The notes under the pieces were generated by a model. It saw only the letters and a list, made by a program, of their open reading frames with translations. It had not been told where the DNA came from and did not search any database. Source: Lamprocystis purpurea DSM 4197 (GTDB taxonomy: Bacteria > Pseudomonadota > Gammaproteobacteria > Chromatiales > Chromatiaceae). Taken from it: 34,399 bases of DNA. The stretch lies in the NCBI RefSeq assembly GCF_000379525.1, contig NZ_KB902519.1, positions 17,991-52,389 on the forward strand, in the 5' to 3' direction. A program made the translations under genes and the position numbers. Positions 1 to 6,721 of this stretch are shown piece by piece; the stretch's first letter is position 1, and each line of letters starts with the position of its first letter.

Positions 1-37
1 CGCTGCGCGACTTTCACGGTAAAGCCTCGACCTCCAG
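1..37 (-). repeat. 37-bp repeat, inverted partner of 10145-10181
   Basis: On the minus strand it reads CTGGAGGTCGAGGCTTTACC..., 35 of 37 bases equal to 10145-10181. The first seven in-frame codons, L-E-V-E-A-L-P, and the TGA are the end of nikM; in the other copy the TGA position reads CGA. Confidence 0.85.
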
Positions 38-658
38 TGCGCGAGGCCCGGGCAGCAGGTCGGGTTCGACCCGTTGCAGGAACCGCAGCACGGTGCCGGT
101 GATCAGGGCTTCCACCAGGGCCAGCGGCACATAGGTGATGACCAGCACCTGGGCGGCGGGGATGAAGGCCTGACCGCTCAGGCCCAGGCTCAGGGCCAGC
201 ATGAGGGCCGTCAGCAGGACCCCGGCGGCGCCCGCCGCGGCGCCGATCCGGAACACCGGGCGCGCTTCGGGCCGCTGCCGTTCGCGGCGCAGCAAGGGGC
301 GCAACGCCAGCGCGCAGAGCAGGGCCGGCAGGGCCATGTTCAGGGTGTTGACGCCCAGTACCGCGAAGCCGCCGTAGCCAAAGAAAACGGCTTGCAGCAC
401 CAGGGCGACGAACAGGGCGGGCAGGGCGGTCCAACCGAGCAGCAGGCCCATGAGCCCGTTCAGGAGCAGATGGACGCTGCTGGGACCCACCGGGACGCTG
501 ATCAGTGAAGAGACGAAGAAGGCGGCGGACAGGGCCGCCGCCGCGGGCAGGTGATCATAGTCCAGGCGCCGCAGGGCCAGCGTCAGCAGTCCGGCCGACG
601 CGATGGCGCCGGTGATCAGCACCGGGGCGGACAGGACGCCGTCTGGGATGTGGGCCAT
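14..658 (-). CDS. nikM: NikM/CbiM-type ECF transporter substrate-binding membrane component
   Basis: This is the substrate-specific integral membrane subunit of an energy-coupling-factor importer for Ni2+ (or Co2+). The 214-residue protein begins MAHIPDG and has about six or seven hydrophobic segments, as is usual for CbiM/NikM. In the family the free amino terminus and His2 ligate the metal. Removal of the initiator Met before Ala would recreate an X-His amino terminus here, which is inference. The gene starts 3 bp after the nikK stop, so the two are one transcription unit. The expected T component and ATPase would lie beyond base 1. The last codons and stop lie in a 37-bp repeat that recurs inverted at 10145-10181. 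Nickel is preferred over cobalt because of the nikK partner and the NikR-like operator upstream. Confidence 0.9.
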   Translation of the reverse strand: MAHIPDGVLSAPVLITGAIASAGLLTLALRRLDYDHLPAAAALSAAFFVSSLISVPVGPSSVHLLLNGLMGLLLGWTALPALFVALVLQAVFFGYGGFAVLGVNTLNMALPALLCALALRPLLRRERQRPEARPVFRIGAAAGAAGVLLTALMLALSLGLSGQAFIPAAQVLVITYVPLALVEALITGTVLRFLQRVEPDLLPGPRALEVEALP

Positions 659-661
659 GGA

Positions 662-1456
662 TCACATATCCCGCGTGCGCACCCAGATCAGCGCGCCCTG
701 TTCCACCGGGACTTCCTTGCCGTCCGGATTGGTCAGCGGGGCCGGCCCGTCCAGCAGGGCGGCGAAGCCCCACCAGCCGGCCTTGGGCATCGCATAGCTG
801 AAGACGCCGTTGCTGTCGGCCTTGATGGTCTGGGTGATGAAGGGGTCGGCCGGGGGCTTGACCGACCCGTCGTTGCGCCACTCCACCTCGACTGTCGCGA
901 AGGGGACCGGCTTACCGTACTGTTTGACGATGCCGCGGAACAGATTGCCCGTCCACAGACCGTAGGGGCGCACCAGGGGTTCGATTTCGACCGGCAGGCC
1001 AAGGGCGGCGTCCCAACCGTCTTCGGCGCCGAAGGCATCGACCACCACCTTGGTGTAATGGACGATCATCTTGCCCTCACCCGGCTCCCAGTAAGGCGCG
1101 GGTTCGACGAAGAACACATAGTCGCCCGGCTGTTTGATGCGGTACTCGGCGATGTAGGCGGATTTCCCGTCGACCGCGACCCGTTTCAGCGCGGATTTCA
1201 GGTCTTCCCGCCCGGCTGGACCCAGGACCCCGAACTGCACCGGCTCGGCCATTTCCATCACCGGTCCGCGCTCCATGGGATGGGTAAACGCCAGACTCAG
1301 GCCGACCGGGGTATTCCCCCCCTCAGTGATGATCTCGGTCGATGGAATCAGTTCCTGAAAGTGCGCCGCGGCCGGCGTTGCCGGTGTCAGAGCGAGGGCG
1401 AGCAGGCCCATCAGGACGATTTCCGGACCAGGGATGCGCGTGGGGGTGCCGGGCAT
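662..1456 (-). CDS. nikK: NikK-like DUF4198 protein, periplasmic partner of the nickel ECF importer
   Basis: This is a 264-residue DUF4198 protein. A hydrophobic signal segment (residues about 12-31) ends in APAAAH-like residues, followed by HFQELIP and a beta-rich body. The HF motif just after cleavage, the PYWEPGEGK stretch and a C-terminal beta-sandwich that closes with [10 protein letters not shown] are typical of DUF4198. Proteins of this family called NikK accompany NikM-type ECF nickel importers and are thought to present metal or act as an extra periplasmic component. The start is supported by AGGAG eight bases upstream. A NikR-type inverted repeat lies 67 bp upstream at 1523-1549. 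The gene is first in an operon with nikM. Confidence 0.85.
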   Translation of the reverse strand: MPGTPTRIPGPEIVLMGLLALALTPATPAAAHFQELIPSTEIITEGGNTPVGLSLAFTHPMERGPVMEMAEPVQFGVLGPAGREDLKSALKRVAVDGKSAYIAEYRIKQPGDYVFFVEPAPYWEPGEGKMIVHYTKVVVDAFGAEDGWDAALGLPVEIEPLVRPYGLWTGNLFRGIVKQYGKPVPFATVEVEWRNDGSVKPPADPFITQTIKADSNGVFSYAMPKAGWWGFAALLDGPAPLTNPDGKEVPVEQGALIWVRTRDM

Positions 1457-1522
1457 AGCGGTTGCTCCTGAGTGGGTCGCGAGTGCGTGTTCACGGACCT
1501 GGGGCCCGCGTTCCGACGCATT

Positions 1523-1549
1523 GTATGACGAAATTAAAATTCATCATAC
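1523..1549 (-). promoter_or_regulatory. NikR-like operator upstream of nikK-nikM
   Basis: GTATGA, 15 bases, then TCATAC: a perfect 6-bp inverted repeat. Extended outwards-in, the arms read GTATGACGAA and GTATGATGAA, nine of ten identical. The E. coli NikR operator is GTATGA-N16-TCATAC, so the half-sites match exactly and the spacer is one base shorter. The A/T-rich core contrasts with the GC-rich surroundings. It lies upstream of a nickel importer, where NikR would repress under nickel sufficiency. Confidence 0.75.
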
Positions 1550-1572
1550 TGGACCCGCAGGCGCCAGCGATT

Positions 1573-1763
1573 CCCAATTTGGGTGGCATCGCGCGACCCC
1601 TGGTGGATGCGGCGCGCGCGACCACCGTGCCAGGCCCCTGACATCGAGCGGCGCGCCTTATCCACCCTACGGCAGCGCCGGTCTTGTGGGGTGGATAAGC
1701 GCAGCGCATCCACCATCAACCCCGCCGCCGGCACGCTGCCGGCGACGGTCACCGAAATTTGGA
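1573..1763 (+). repeat. 191-bp palindrome-rich repeat, copy A
   Basis: The element ends in AATTTGGG and GAAATTT-type sequences. It contains GGTGGATGCG near the left, a TTATCCACCC / GGGTGGATAAG hairpin in the middle and GCGCATCCACCATC near the right. The same element, equally long and inverted, is at 6293-6483; long stretches are identical, for example GGCATCGCGCGACCCCTGG. It occupies most of the 363-bp gap between the nikK start and the end of the cupin gene. No coding capacity is evident. It looks like a non-autonomous MITE/REP-type element. Confidence 0.8.
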
Positions 1764-1819
1764 GCCGCTGCGCAAGCGCCATCCCAGGCGTCCTGGCGCG
1801 GAATATGCTTATTCCAGGC

Positions 1820-2203
1820 TTAAGCATCCCGTGCGGACCAGCGTCCGCGCAGGGGTGCACCAAAAAAGGCAAGGACGGTCAGGTGTTCCTCGATGTCGAA
1901 AAAGGTGTGATCACAGGCGGCGTGAACGTACATCAGGGTGCCGGGGCGCACCTCATGCTCGCTCGTCCCGACCCGCAGTCGGGCGCGTCCGCTGAGCACC
2001 AGATAGAGTTCGTCCTCCTCGTGCGCACTCGCCATGTCACGGGAGCCGACCGGCAGATGGTAGATGGAGCAACTCAACGAGGGCGTGCGCAGGAACTCAC
2101 GCAGGGACAGTGCGCCCGGTGCGACCTGCGCCACCAGGTCATCGAGTTGAAAGACCTCCCAGTCGTCCGTTGGGGGTGTTGCCGGCTGCGTGTCACGAGT
2201 CAT
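1820..2203 (-). CDS. Single-domain cupin protein
   Basis: This 127-residue protein has a conserved cupin barrel. Motif 1 reads H-E-E-D-E-L-Y-L-V-L-S-G at residues about 61-72, and motif 2 is V-R-P-G-T-L-M-Y-V-H-A about 83-93, followed by H-T-F. The HxxxDE pattern and later His are candidate metal ligands, but the usual HxH is reduced to a single His. Small cupins of this type are metal-binding sensors or enzymes with diverse roles, so the substrate cannot be named. The gene is divergent from feoA with about 190 bp between. CTGGAG precedes the start. A link to iron supply is suggested only by position. Confidence 0.75.
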   Translation of the reverse strand: MTRDTQPATPPTDDWEVFQLDDLVAQVAPGALSLREFLRTPSLSCSIYHLPVGSRDMASAHEEDELYLVLSGRARLRVGTSEHEVRPGTLMYVHAACDHTFFDIEEHLTVLAFFGAPLRGRWSARDA

Positions 2204-2296
2204 GTCGGGCTCCAGAACGTAAGGAATGCGATGTCAGGCCGCGTGCGACGGGGTGTCGGAGCGACGCTGCGCTACTGTAGCGTAGATGAGAAGGAT

Positions 2297-2326
2297 TTGC
2301 GTTAACTGGTCGGCAGGTAGTAAGAT
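2297..2326 (+). promoter_or_regulatory. Candidate sigma-70 promoter for the feo operon
   Basis: TTGCGT (2297-2302) and TAAGAT (2321-2326) are separated by 18 bp. The -10 hexamer overlaps the left arm of the inverted repeat at 2325-2341, a layout expected for a repressor-controlled promoter. The hexamers are imperfect, so this is a moderate call. Confidence 0.45.
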
Positions 2327-2341
2327 GCGAATCGTTCGCAT
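2325..2341. promoter_or_regulatory. Inverted repeat at the feo promoter, candidate Fur-type operator
   Basis: ATGCGAA-TCG-TTCGCAT is a perfect 7-3-7 inverted repeat overlapping the putative -10 hexamer and lying 53 bp before the chosen feoA start. Fur is the usual regulator of feo. This sequence departs from the A/T-rich enterobacterial Fur box but resembles the GC-rich variants seen in other proteobacteria. The identity of the regulator is inference. Confidence 0.4.
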
Positions 2342-2394
2342 TAATGCCCGAGTCCCAAAGTCGTCAATCCACAGTCGTAAACCCAGAGTCAATC

Positions 2395-2634
2395 ATGGAC
2401 ACCGAGCCCAAGGGCTTTCCGCTGATGATGGCCGATGAAGGAGCGCCGCTGCGTATCCTCGCCCTGCGCGGCGGTAAGGCGCTGTCGCTGCGCCTGACCG
2501 AACTGGGGCTCAATGTCGGCGCGGAGATCCAGGTGGTGCAGCGTCAGGGCGGCGGCCTGCTGGTCGCCCGCGGTGAGGCGCGCATCGCCTTGGGCGGCGG
2601 GATGGCCGCCAAGATCCTGGTCGCACCATTATGA
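2395..2634 (+). CDS. feoA: FeoA family protein 1 (SH3-like)
   Basis: This 79-residue FeoA-domain protein is predicted to be a small cytosolic partner of the FeoB ferrous iron transporter. The SH3-like core starts at FPLMMADEG and includes G-x-A-L-S-L-R-L-T-E-L-G-L and V-G-A-E-I-Q-V-V-Q, the standard FeoA pattern, closing with A-A-K-I-L-V. A longer reading from 2344 would put the start inside the candidate operator, so the ATG at 2395 is preferred; 2425 is another option. It is the first of two consecutive feoA genes, about 150 bp before the second. The two are only distantly similar, so this is not a recent duplication. Confidence 0.85.
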   Translation: MDTEPKGFPLMMADEGAPLRILALRGGKALSLRLTELGLNVGAEIQVVQRQGGGLLVARGEARIALGGGMAAKILVAPL

Positions 2635-2784
2635 TGCGTTTTTGGGCCAGCGGTGCTTGCCGCGCCCAGGATACCCGGCACAGCTGTTAAACCGCGTCAG
2701 CTCCAGTCATCGTCGAGTCTGTCGGGGCCGATCTCATCCAATAACATCGCACACCGCGTTGGGCGCGGTTTAAGTAGGTTCAAG

Positions 2785-3021
2785 ATGTCGATCATGCTGA
2801 AAGAGATGAAAGCCGGCGACCAGGGCCGGGTGCAGGGCTTCGCCGCGGGCGGCCAGGCGTATCGGCGCAAGCTCCTGGCCATGGGGCTGACGCCGGGGGT
2901 CGAGTTCCTGGTGGTGCGGGTGGCGCCCATGGGCGATCCGGTGGAGGTGCGGGTGCGCGGGACCTCGGTGAGTCTGCGCAAAGACGAGGCGGCCACGCTG
3001 AATGTAGAGCGCATGCCATGA
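2785..3021 (+). CDS. feoA: FeoA family protein 2
   Basis: This 78-residue FeoA protein starts MSIMLKEMKAGDQ. It carries the family pattern R-R-K-L-L-A-M-G-L-T-P-G and ends with the strand S-V-S-L-R-K-D-E-A at the position where FeoA proteins close their barrel. Its stop overlaps the feoB start (ATGA at 3018-3021), implying translational coupling, so this copy is the likely dedicated partner of the adjacent FeoB. The open frame extends upstream to 2653, but that part lacks FeoA similarity. ATG at 2785 matches the family length; 2794 is an alternative. Confidence 0.9.
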   Translation: MSIMLKEMKAGDQGRVQGFAAGGQAYRRKLLAMGLTPGVEFLVVRVAPMGDPVEVRVRGTSVSLRKDEAATLNVERMP

Positions 3022-5372
3022 GCCGTATCGACCCCAACACCAGTCCGGTTGCGACCTTCACGATCGGCGTCGTCGGCAATCCGAACTGCGGCAAGACGAC
3101 GCTGTTCAATGCCCTGACCGGCTCCCGTCAGCGGGTGGGCAACTGGCCCGGCGTGACGGTCGAGCGCAAGACCGGGCGCTATCGCTTCCAGGGAGCGGAG
3201 TTCACGCTGGTCGACCTGCCGGGGACCTACTCCCTGGATGTGACGGATCAGGAGGTCTCGCTGGATGAGCGCATCGCCCGGGATTTCGTGCATGCCCGTG
3301 AGGCGGACCTGATCCTCAACATCCTGGACGCTTCCAACCTGGAGCGCAATCTCTATCTCACCACCCAGTTGATCGAAACGGGCCGGCCGCTGGTGGTGGC
3401 CCTGAACATGATGGACGTGGCTCGCGAGAAGGGGTTGCGCATCGATGCGGCCGGGTTGGCACGGCAACTCGGCTGTCCGGTGGTCCCGGTGTCGGCGGCG
3501 AGCGGGGAGGGGGTGGATGAGCTCAAGGCGGTGCTGTTGCAGGCCGCGGCGGCGCGGCCGGTGCCCAGCCTGGCGATCACTTTCGATCCGCTCATCGAGT
3601 CCGCCATCGCTGCTCTGCTGCCGCGGCTCACGCCGATCGCCGCGACCGGCGGCGATGCGCCGCGCTGGCTGGCCGCCCGGCTGCTGGAGGGTGACGATCT
3701 GGCGCGCCGTCTGGTGGGGGATGCCATTGACGGCGAGACGGTCCGCGCCCTGCTGGGCGACCAGGCGGACGATGTGGACATCCTGCTCGCCGACGCCCGC
3801 TATGGGATCAGCCATGCCCTGACACAATCGACCGTGGTCCGCACCGGTCAGGCGTCGCGCAACCGGTCGGACGCCATCGACCGGGTGATGCTCAATCGCG
3901 CCCTGGGCATCCCGATCTTTCTGGTCGTGATGTATCTGATGTTCATGTTCACCATCAACATCGGCGGGGCTTTCATCGACTTCTTCGATCAGGCGGCCGG
4001 GACCATCTTCGTGGACGGGACCGCCGCGGTGCTGACCCGGCTGGCCGCTCCCGAGTGGGTGATCGTGCTGCTTGCCAACGGCATCGGCGCCGGCATTCAG
4101 GTGGTCGCGACCTTCATCCCGATCATCGCCTTTCTGTATATCTTCATGTCGGCCCTGGAGGACTCGGGCTATATGGCGCGGGCGGCCTTCGTCATGGATC
4201 GCTTCATGCGCACCATCGGCCTGCCCGGCAAGGCCTTCGTGCCGCTCCTGGTCGGGTTCGGCTGCAATGTGCCGGCGATCATGGCCGCGCGCACGCTGGA
4301 GAACGTGCGCGATCGGATTCTGACGGTGCTCATGGCGCCCTTCATGTCGTGCGGGGCGCGGCTGCCGGTCTATGTCCTGTTCGCTGCCGCCTTCTTTCCC
4401 GCGGGCGGACAGAATATCGTGTTCGGGCTCTATCTGATCGGGATTGCGGCGGCGGTGCTCACGGGTTTTGCGATGAAGCACACGCTGCTCAAGGGTGAGA
4501 GCACGCCCTTCGTCATGGAACTGCCGCCCTATCACCTGCCGACGCTCAAAGGCGTGATGATCCGCACCTGGGAGCGCACCCAGGGGTTCGTCGTGCGGGC
4601 GGGTCGGGTGATCGTGCCGATGGTGCTGATCCTCAATGTGCTCAACAGCATCGGGACCGATGGAACCTACGGCAACGAGGACAGCGAGAAGTCCGTGCTG
4701 GCGGAGATCGGCCGCACCATCGCGCCGGCCTTCGCGCCCATGGGGCTCGATGCGGACAACTGGCCGGCTACGGTCGGCATCTTCACCGGGATCCTGGCCA
4801 AGGAGGCGGTGGTGGGGACGCTCAACGCGACCTACTCGGCGCTGGCCGCGACGGACGCGGGCGAGCCGGAAGAGCCCGCGCCCTTCAGTCTGACCGGCGG
4901 TCTGCAGGCAGCACTGGCCACCATCCCGGCGAATCTGGGCGCTGCGCTCGGCACCTGGGGCGACCCCTTGGGGTTGGCGGTCGGTGACCTGACCGACACG
5001 CAGGCGACGGCCGCGGCCCAGGAGGTCAGTACCGGCACCTTCGGCGCCATGGCGGCGCGATTCGACGGGGCGGCCGGGGCCTTTGCCTACCTGCTGTTTA
5101 TCCTGCTCTATGCGCCTTGCGTAGCGGCCATCGCGGCGATCTATCGGGAGACCACGCCCGGCTGGGCGATCTTCACCGCGGCCTGGACCACGGGGCTCGG
5201 TTACATCACGGCGACGGTCTTCTATCAGGCCGCGATCTTCGACCGGGACCCGACCACCTCGGCGCTCTGGATCCTGGGGATGCTCGGGCTGTTCGCCGCG
5301 GTGCTGATCGGCCTGCGCTGGTGGGCGGCGCGTGATCCGAGTCCGGAGGGGTTGGTCCGGGCCGCGGCCTGA
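3018..5372 (+). CDS. feoB: Ferrous iron transporter FeoB, copy 1
   Basis: This is a 784-residue inner-membrane Fe2+ transporter with an N-terminal G domain. G1 is GNPNCGKT (residues 20-27), G2 NWPGVTVE (42-49), G3 DLPG (66-69), G4 NMMD (130-133) and G5 SAAS (159-162). A helical spacer follows to about residue 270. The two Gate regions and core come next, with family signatures GFGCNVPAIMA and SCGARLPVY around residues 414-450, and several membrane helices to the C terminus. Length and all G motifs are intact. It overlaps feoA by ATGA and is followed by feoC. GTP binding gates Fe2+ uptake in this family. A second, highly similar feoB lies 1.35 kb downstream. Confidence 0.97.
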   Translation: MSRIDPNTSPVATFTIGVVGNPNCGKTTLFNALTGSRQRVGNWPGVTVERKTGRYRFQGAEFTLVDLPGTYSLDVTDQEVSLDERIARDFVHAREADLILNILDASNLERNLYLTTQLIETGRPLVVALNMMDVAREKGLRIDAAGLARQLGCPVVPVSAASGEGVDELKAVLLQAAAARPVPSLAITFDPLIESAIAALLPRLTPIAATGGDAPRWLAARLLEGDDLARRLVGDAIDGETVRALLGDQADDVDILLADARYGISHALTQSTVVRTGQASRNRSDAIDRVMLNRALGIPIFLVVMYLMFMFTINIGGAFIDFFDQAAGTIFVDGTAAVLTRLAAPEWVIVLLANGIGAGIQVVATFIPIIAFLYIFMSALEDSGYMARAAFVMDRFMRTIGLPGKAFVPLLVGFGCNVPAIMAARTLENVRDRILTVLMAPFMSCGARLPVYVLFAAAFFPAGGQNIVFGLYLIGIAAAVLTGFAMKHTLLKGESTPFVMELPPYHLPTLKGVMIRTWERTQGFVVRAGRVIVPMVLILNVLNSIGTDGTYGNEDSEKSVLAEIGRTIAPAFAPMGLDADNWPATVGIFTGILAKEAVVGTLNATYSALAATDAGEPEEPAPFSLTGGLQAALATIPANLGAALGTWGDPLGLAVGDLTDTQATAAAQEVSTGTFGAMAARFDGAAGAFAYLLFILLYAPCVAAIAAIYRETTPGWAIFTAAWTTGLGYITATVFYQAAIFDRDPTTSALWILGMLGLFAAVLIGLRWWAARDPSPEGLVRAAA

Positions 5373-5430
5373 GGCAGCCGCGTTTCCCGCACGCCGGACA
5401 CCGGCGCTACGACACCACAGGAGACTCAAG

Positions 5431-5691
5431 ATGATCCTTGCCGAGCTCACCGCCTATCTGACCGAGCGCAAGCGCGCGCCCCTGGTGGACATGGCGCTGC
5501 GCTTCGAGACCAGTGAGGATGCCCTGCGCGGGATGCTGGCGGCCCTGGAGCGCAAGGGTCGGGTGCGCCGCATTGCCAACGGGGCCGCATGCTCCAGCGG
5601 GTGCTGCAAGTGCGACCAGGCCAGCGTCGAGACCTACGAGTGGGTGGGTGAGACGGCCCCGCCCGCGGTCGTCGGCAGCCCCGCGGCCTGA
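5431..5691 (+). CDS. feoC: FeoC-like winged-helix protein
   Basis: This 86-residue FeoC protein has an N-terminal winged-helix (residues 1-50, with L-V-D-M-A-L-R-F and M-L-A-A-L-E-R-K-G-R-V-R-R). A Cys cluster follows at residues 54, 58, 59 and 61 (CSSGCCKC). FeoC proteins bind an Fe-S cluster through such cysteines and modulate FeoB stability or iron sensing. The spacing here is tighter than the enterobacterial C-x4-C-x2-C pattern. The start is set by the AGGAG ribosome site about 8 bases upstream; a longer frame from 5332 would overlap feoB and is rejected. It is 58 bp downstream of feoB and 19 bp before the next gene. Confidence 0.88.
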   Translation: MILAELTAYLTERKRAPLVDMALRFETSEDALRGMLAALERKGRVRRIANGAACSSGCCKCDQASVETYEWVGETAPPAVVGSPAA

Positions 5692-5710
5692 GTTCGCCGC
5701 GCAGCGACCG

Positions 5711-6307
5711 ATGCGCGCGGTCCTGGTCATCGGTATCCACCGGGAGGAACTGGCGTTCGGCGAGGCCGTGGCCGCCGGGCTCGACCTGTCGCAGCTCGCG
5801 TTGTTGCGGATTCCCGCGGGTGTTTCGGGGGTTCGCCCCAGTCAGGATCAGGCCTTCTACTACCGTACCAACCACCAGGAGTTGTACCTGCAACTCCTGG
5901 CGCAGGTGCGCGGACACTACGATCTGCTGCTGGATCTGCACGCCGGAGTGAACGAGCCCGGGCGGTGCGCCGATCTGATCTGCGCGGATCGACACCTGCT
6001 GGCGTGTCTGCTCGACCAGCGGAGCCCGGCCCAGCCGCCGCCGTCGGGCGAACTGGTGCGGGGGGTGCTGCTCGCCGGTCCGGATGACCCGCCGCGGGTC
6101 GGCGACGCCCTGCTGTCCGCTCACACCGTGATCCCCAGATCCGTCTGGGACAACGCGGCGTTTCGCTACCTCGGGATCGAGGTGTTCTTACCGACCGCCG
6201 GTGCCGGCTTGCCCGCCGACTGGACCTTCGCCCGCCGTTTGATCGAACAGGCACTCGTCTGCGCCGGAGCGCGAGACCCACCGGCCAGCAGTTCCAAATT
6301 TGGGTAG
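5711..6307 (+). CDS. Predicted AstE/AspA-like (M14-type) zinc hydrolase in the feo operon
   Basis: This 198-residue protein starts MRAVLVIGIHREE. An HxxE pair (His10, Glu13) after a hydrophobic strand, a D-L-H motif with His77 (LLLDLHAGVN), and a late G-I-E-V-F-L strand (Glu157) match the zinc-ligand and catalytic layout of succinylglutamate desuccinylase/aspartoacylase-type M14 enzymes. The protein is shorter than typical members, which often exceed 300 residues. It follows feoC by 19 bp and is probably cotranscribed. Its final codons and TAG stop lie in the left end of repeat copy B, so the natural C terminus may have been altered. The substrate is unknown; the family assignment rests on motifs read by eye. 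Confidence 0.6.
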   Translation: MRAVLVIGIHREELAFGEAVAAGLDLSQLALLRIPAGVSGVRPSQDQAFYYRTNHQELYLQLLAQVRGHYDLLLDLHAGVNEPGRCADLICADRHLLACLLDQRSPAQPPPSGELVRGVLLAGPDDPPRVGDALLSAHTVIPRSVWDNAAFRYLGIEVFLPTAGAGLPADWTFARRLIEQALVCAGARDPPASSSKFG

Positions 6308-6483
6308 CCGCCGCCAAAAAGCGTGTCGGCAGCGAGGCCGATGGTGGATGCGCTGCGCTTATCCACCCTACGAAACCTGCTCCGTTGTAGGGTGGATAAG
6401 GCGCGCCGCTCGGTGGCAGGGACTCGGCACGGCGGTCGGGCGCGCCGCATCCACCAGGGGTCGCGCGATGCCGCCCAAATTTA
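6293..6483 (-). repeat. 191-bp palindrome-rich repeat, copy B (inverted relative to copy A)
   Basis: Terminal CCAAATTTGGG and GCCCAAATTTA frame an interior with GGTGGATGCGCTGCGCTTAT and a strong hairpin, TTATCCACCCTAC paired with GTAGGGTGGATAA. Read on the minus strand it aligns end to end with 1573-1763. The left end overlaps the last five codons and stop of the preceding gene. Confidence 0.82.
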
Positions 6484-6721
6484 GAACTGCTGCCCACCGG
6501 CAGGATGAAGCCGGTGAGGCGGCGACACTGGTATGCTGTACGCTTTTCTGTCTGCGCAACGCCGGAGACCGGACGGTCGATGGATAGCCGTCGAACGTGA
6601 TAACCGGACGTAGGGGCGGGTTTCAAACCCGCCCCTACACCAAGGGTTTGTCTGGATATCAGGTGAGAAGGCTCTATCGAGCCGCATCAGCACGAGCACG
6701 CACGGGCGCACGAACCAGGGT
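6308..6721 (+). other. 414-bp non-coding gap with two repeats before the second feoB
   Basis: No credible gene is seen. The left half is repeat copy B and bases 6584-6679 hold the 96-bp hairpin repeat. Between them, TGGTATGCT near 6530 resembles an extended -10 element, but no matching -35 is visible. No feoA remnant was found, so the second feoB lacks its own adjacent FeoA. Confidence 0.6.
6584..6679 (+). repeat. 96-bp hairpin repeat, copy 1
   Basis: It starts ATAGCCGTCGAACGTGAT and ends near CTATCG. The core is a perfect 14-bp stem with a 1-base loop at 6610-6638 (GTAGGGGCGGGTTT and its complement). A second 96-bp copy in the same orientation is at 27712-27807. The stem could act as a transcript-stabilising or terminating hairpin upstream of feoB copy 2. 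Confidence 0.85.

Noticed and set aside
1573-1763. Coding reading of the 191-bp repeat (several short frames)
   Set aside because: Frames are different in the two copies and translate the palindromes; base conservation is at DNA level, not codon level.
2697-5450. 917-codon open frame antisense to feoB copy 1 (and a 904-codon one at 6674-9388)
   Set aside because: Products are Arg/Gln/His-rich with no motifs. Both mirror the codon bias of the conserved feoB genes on the other strand, so they are antisense shadows.
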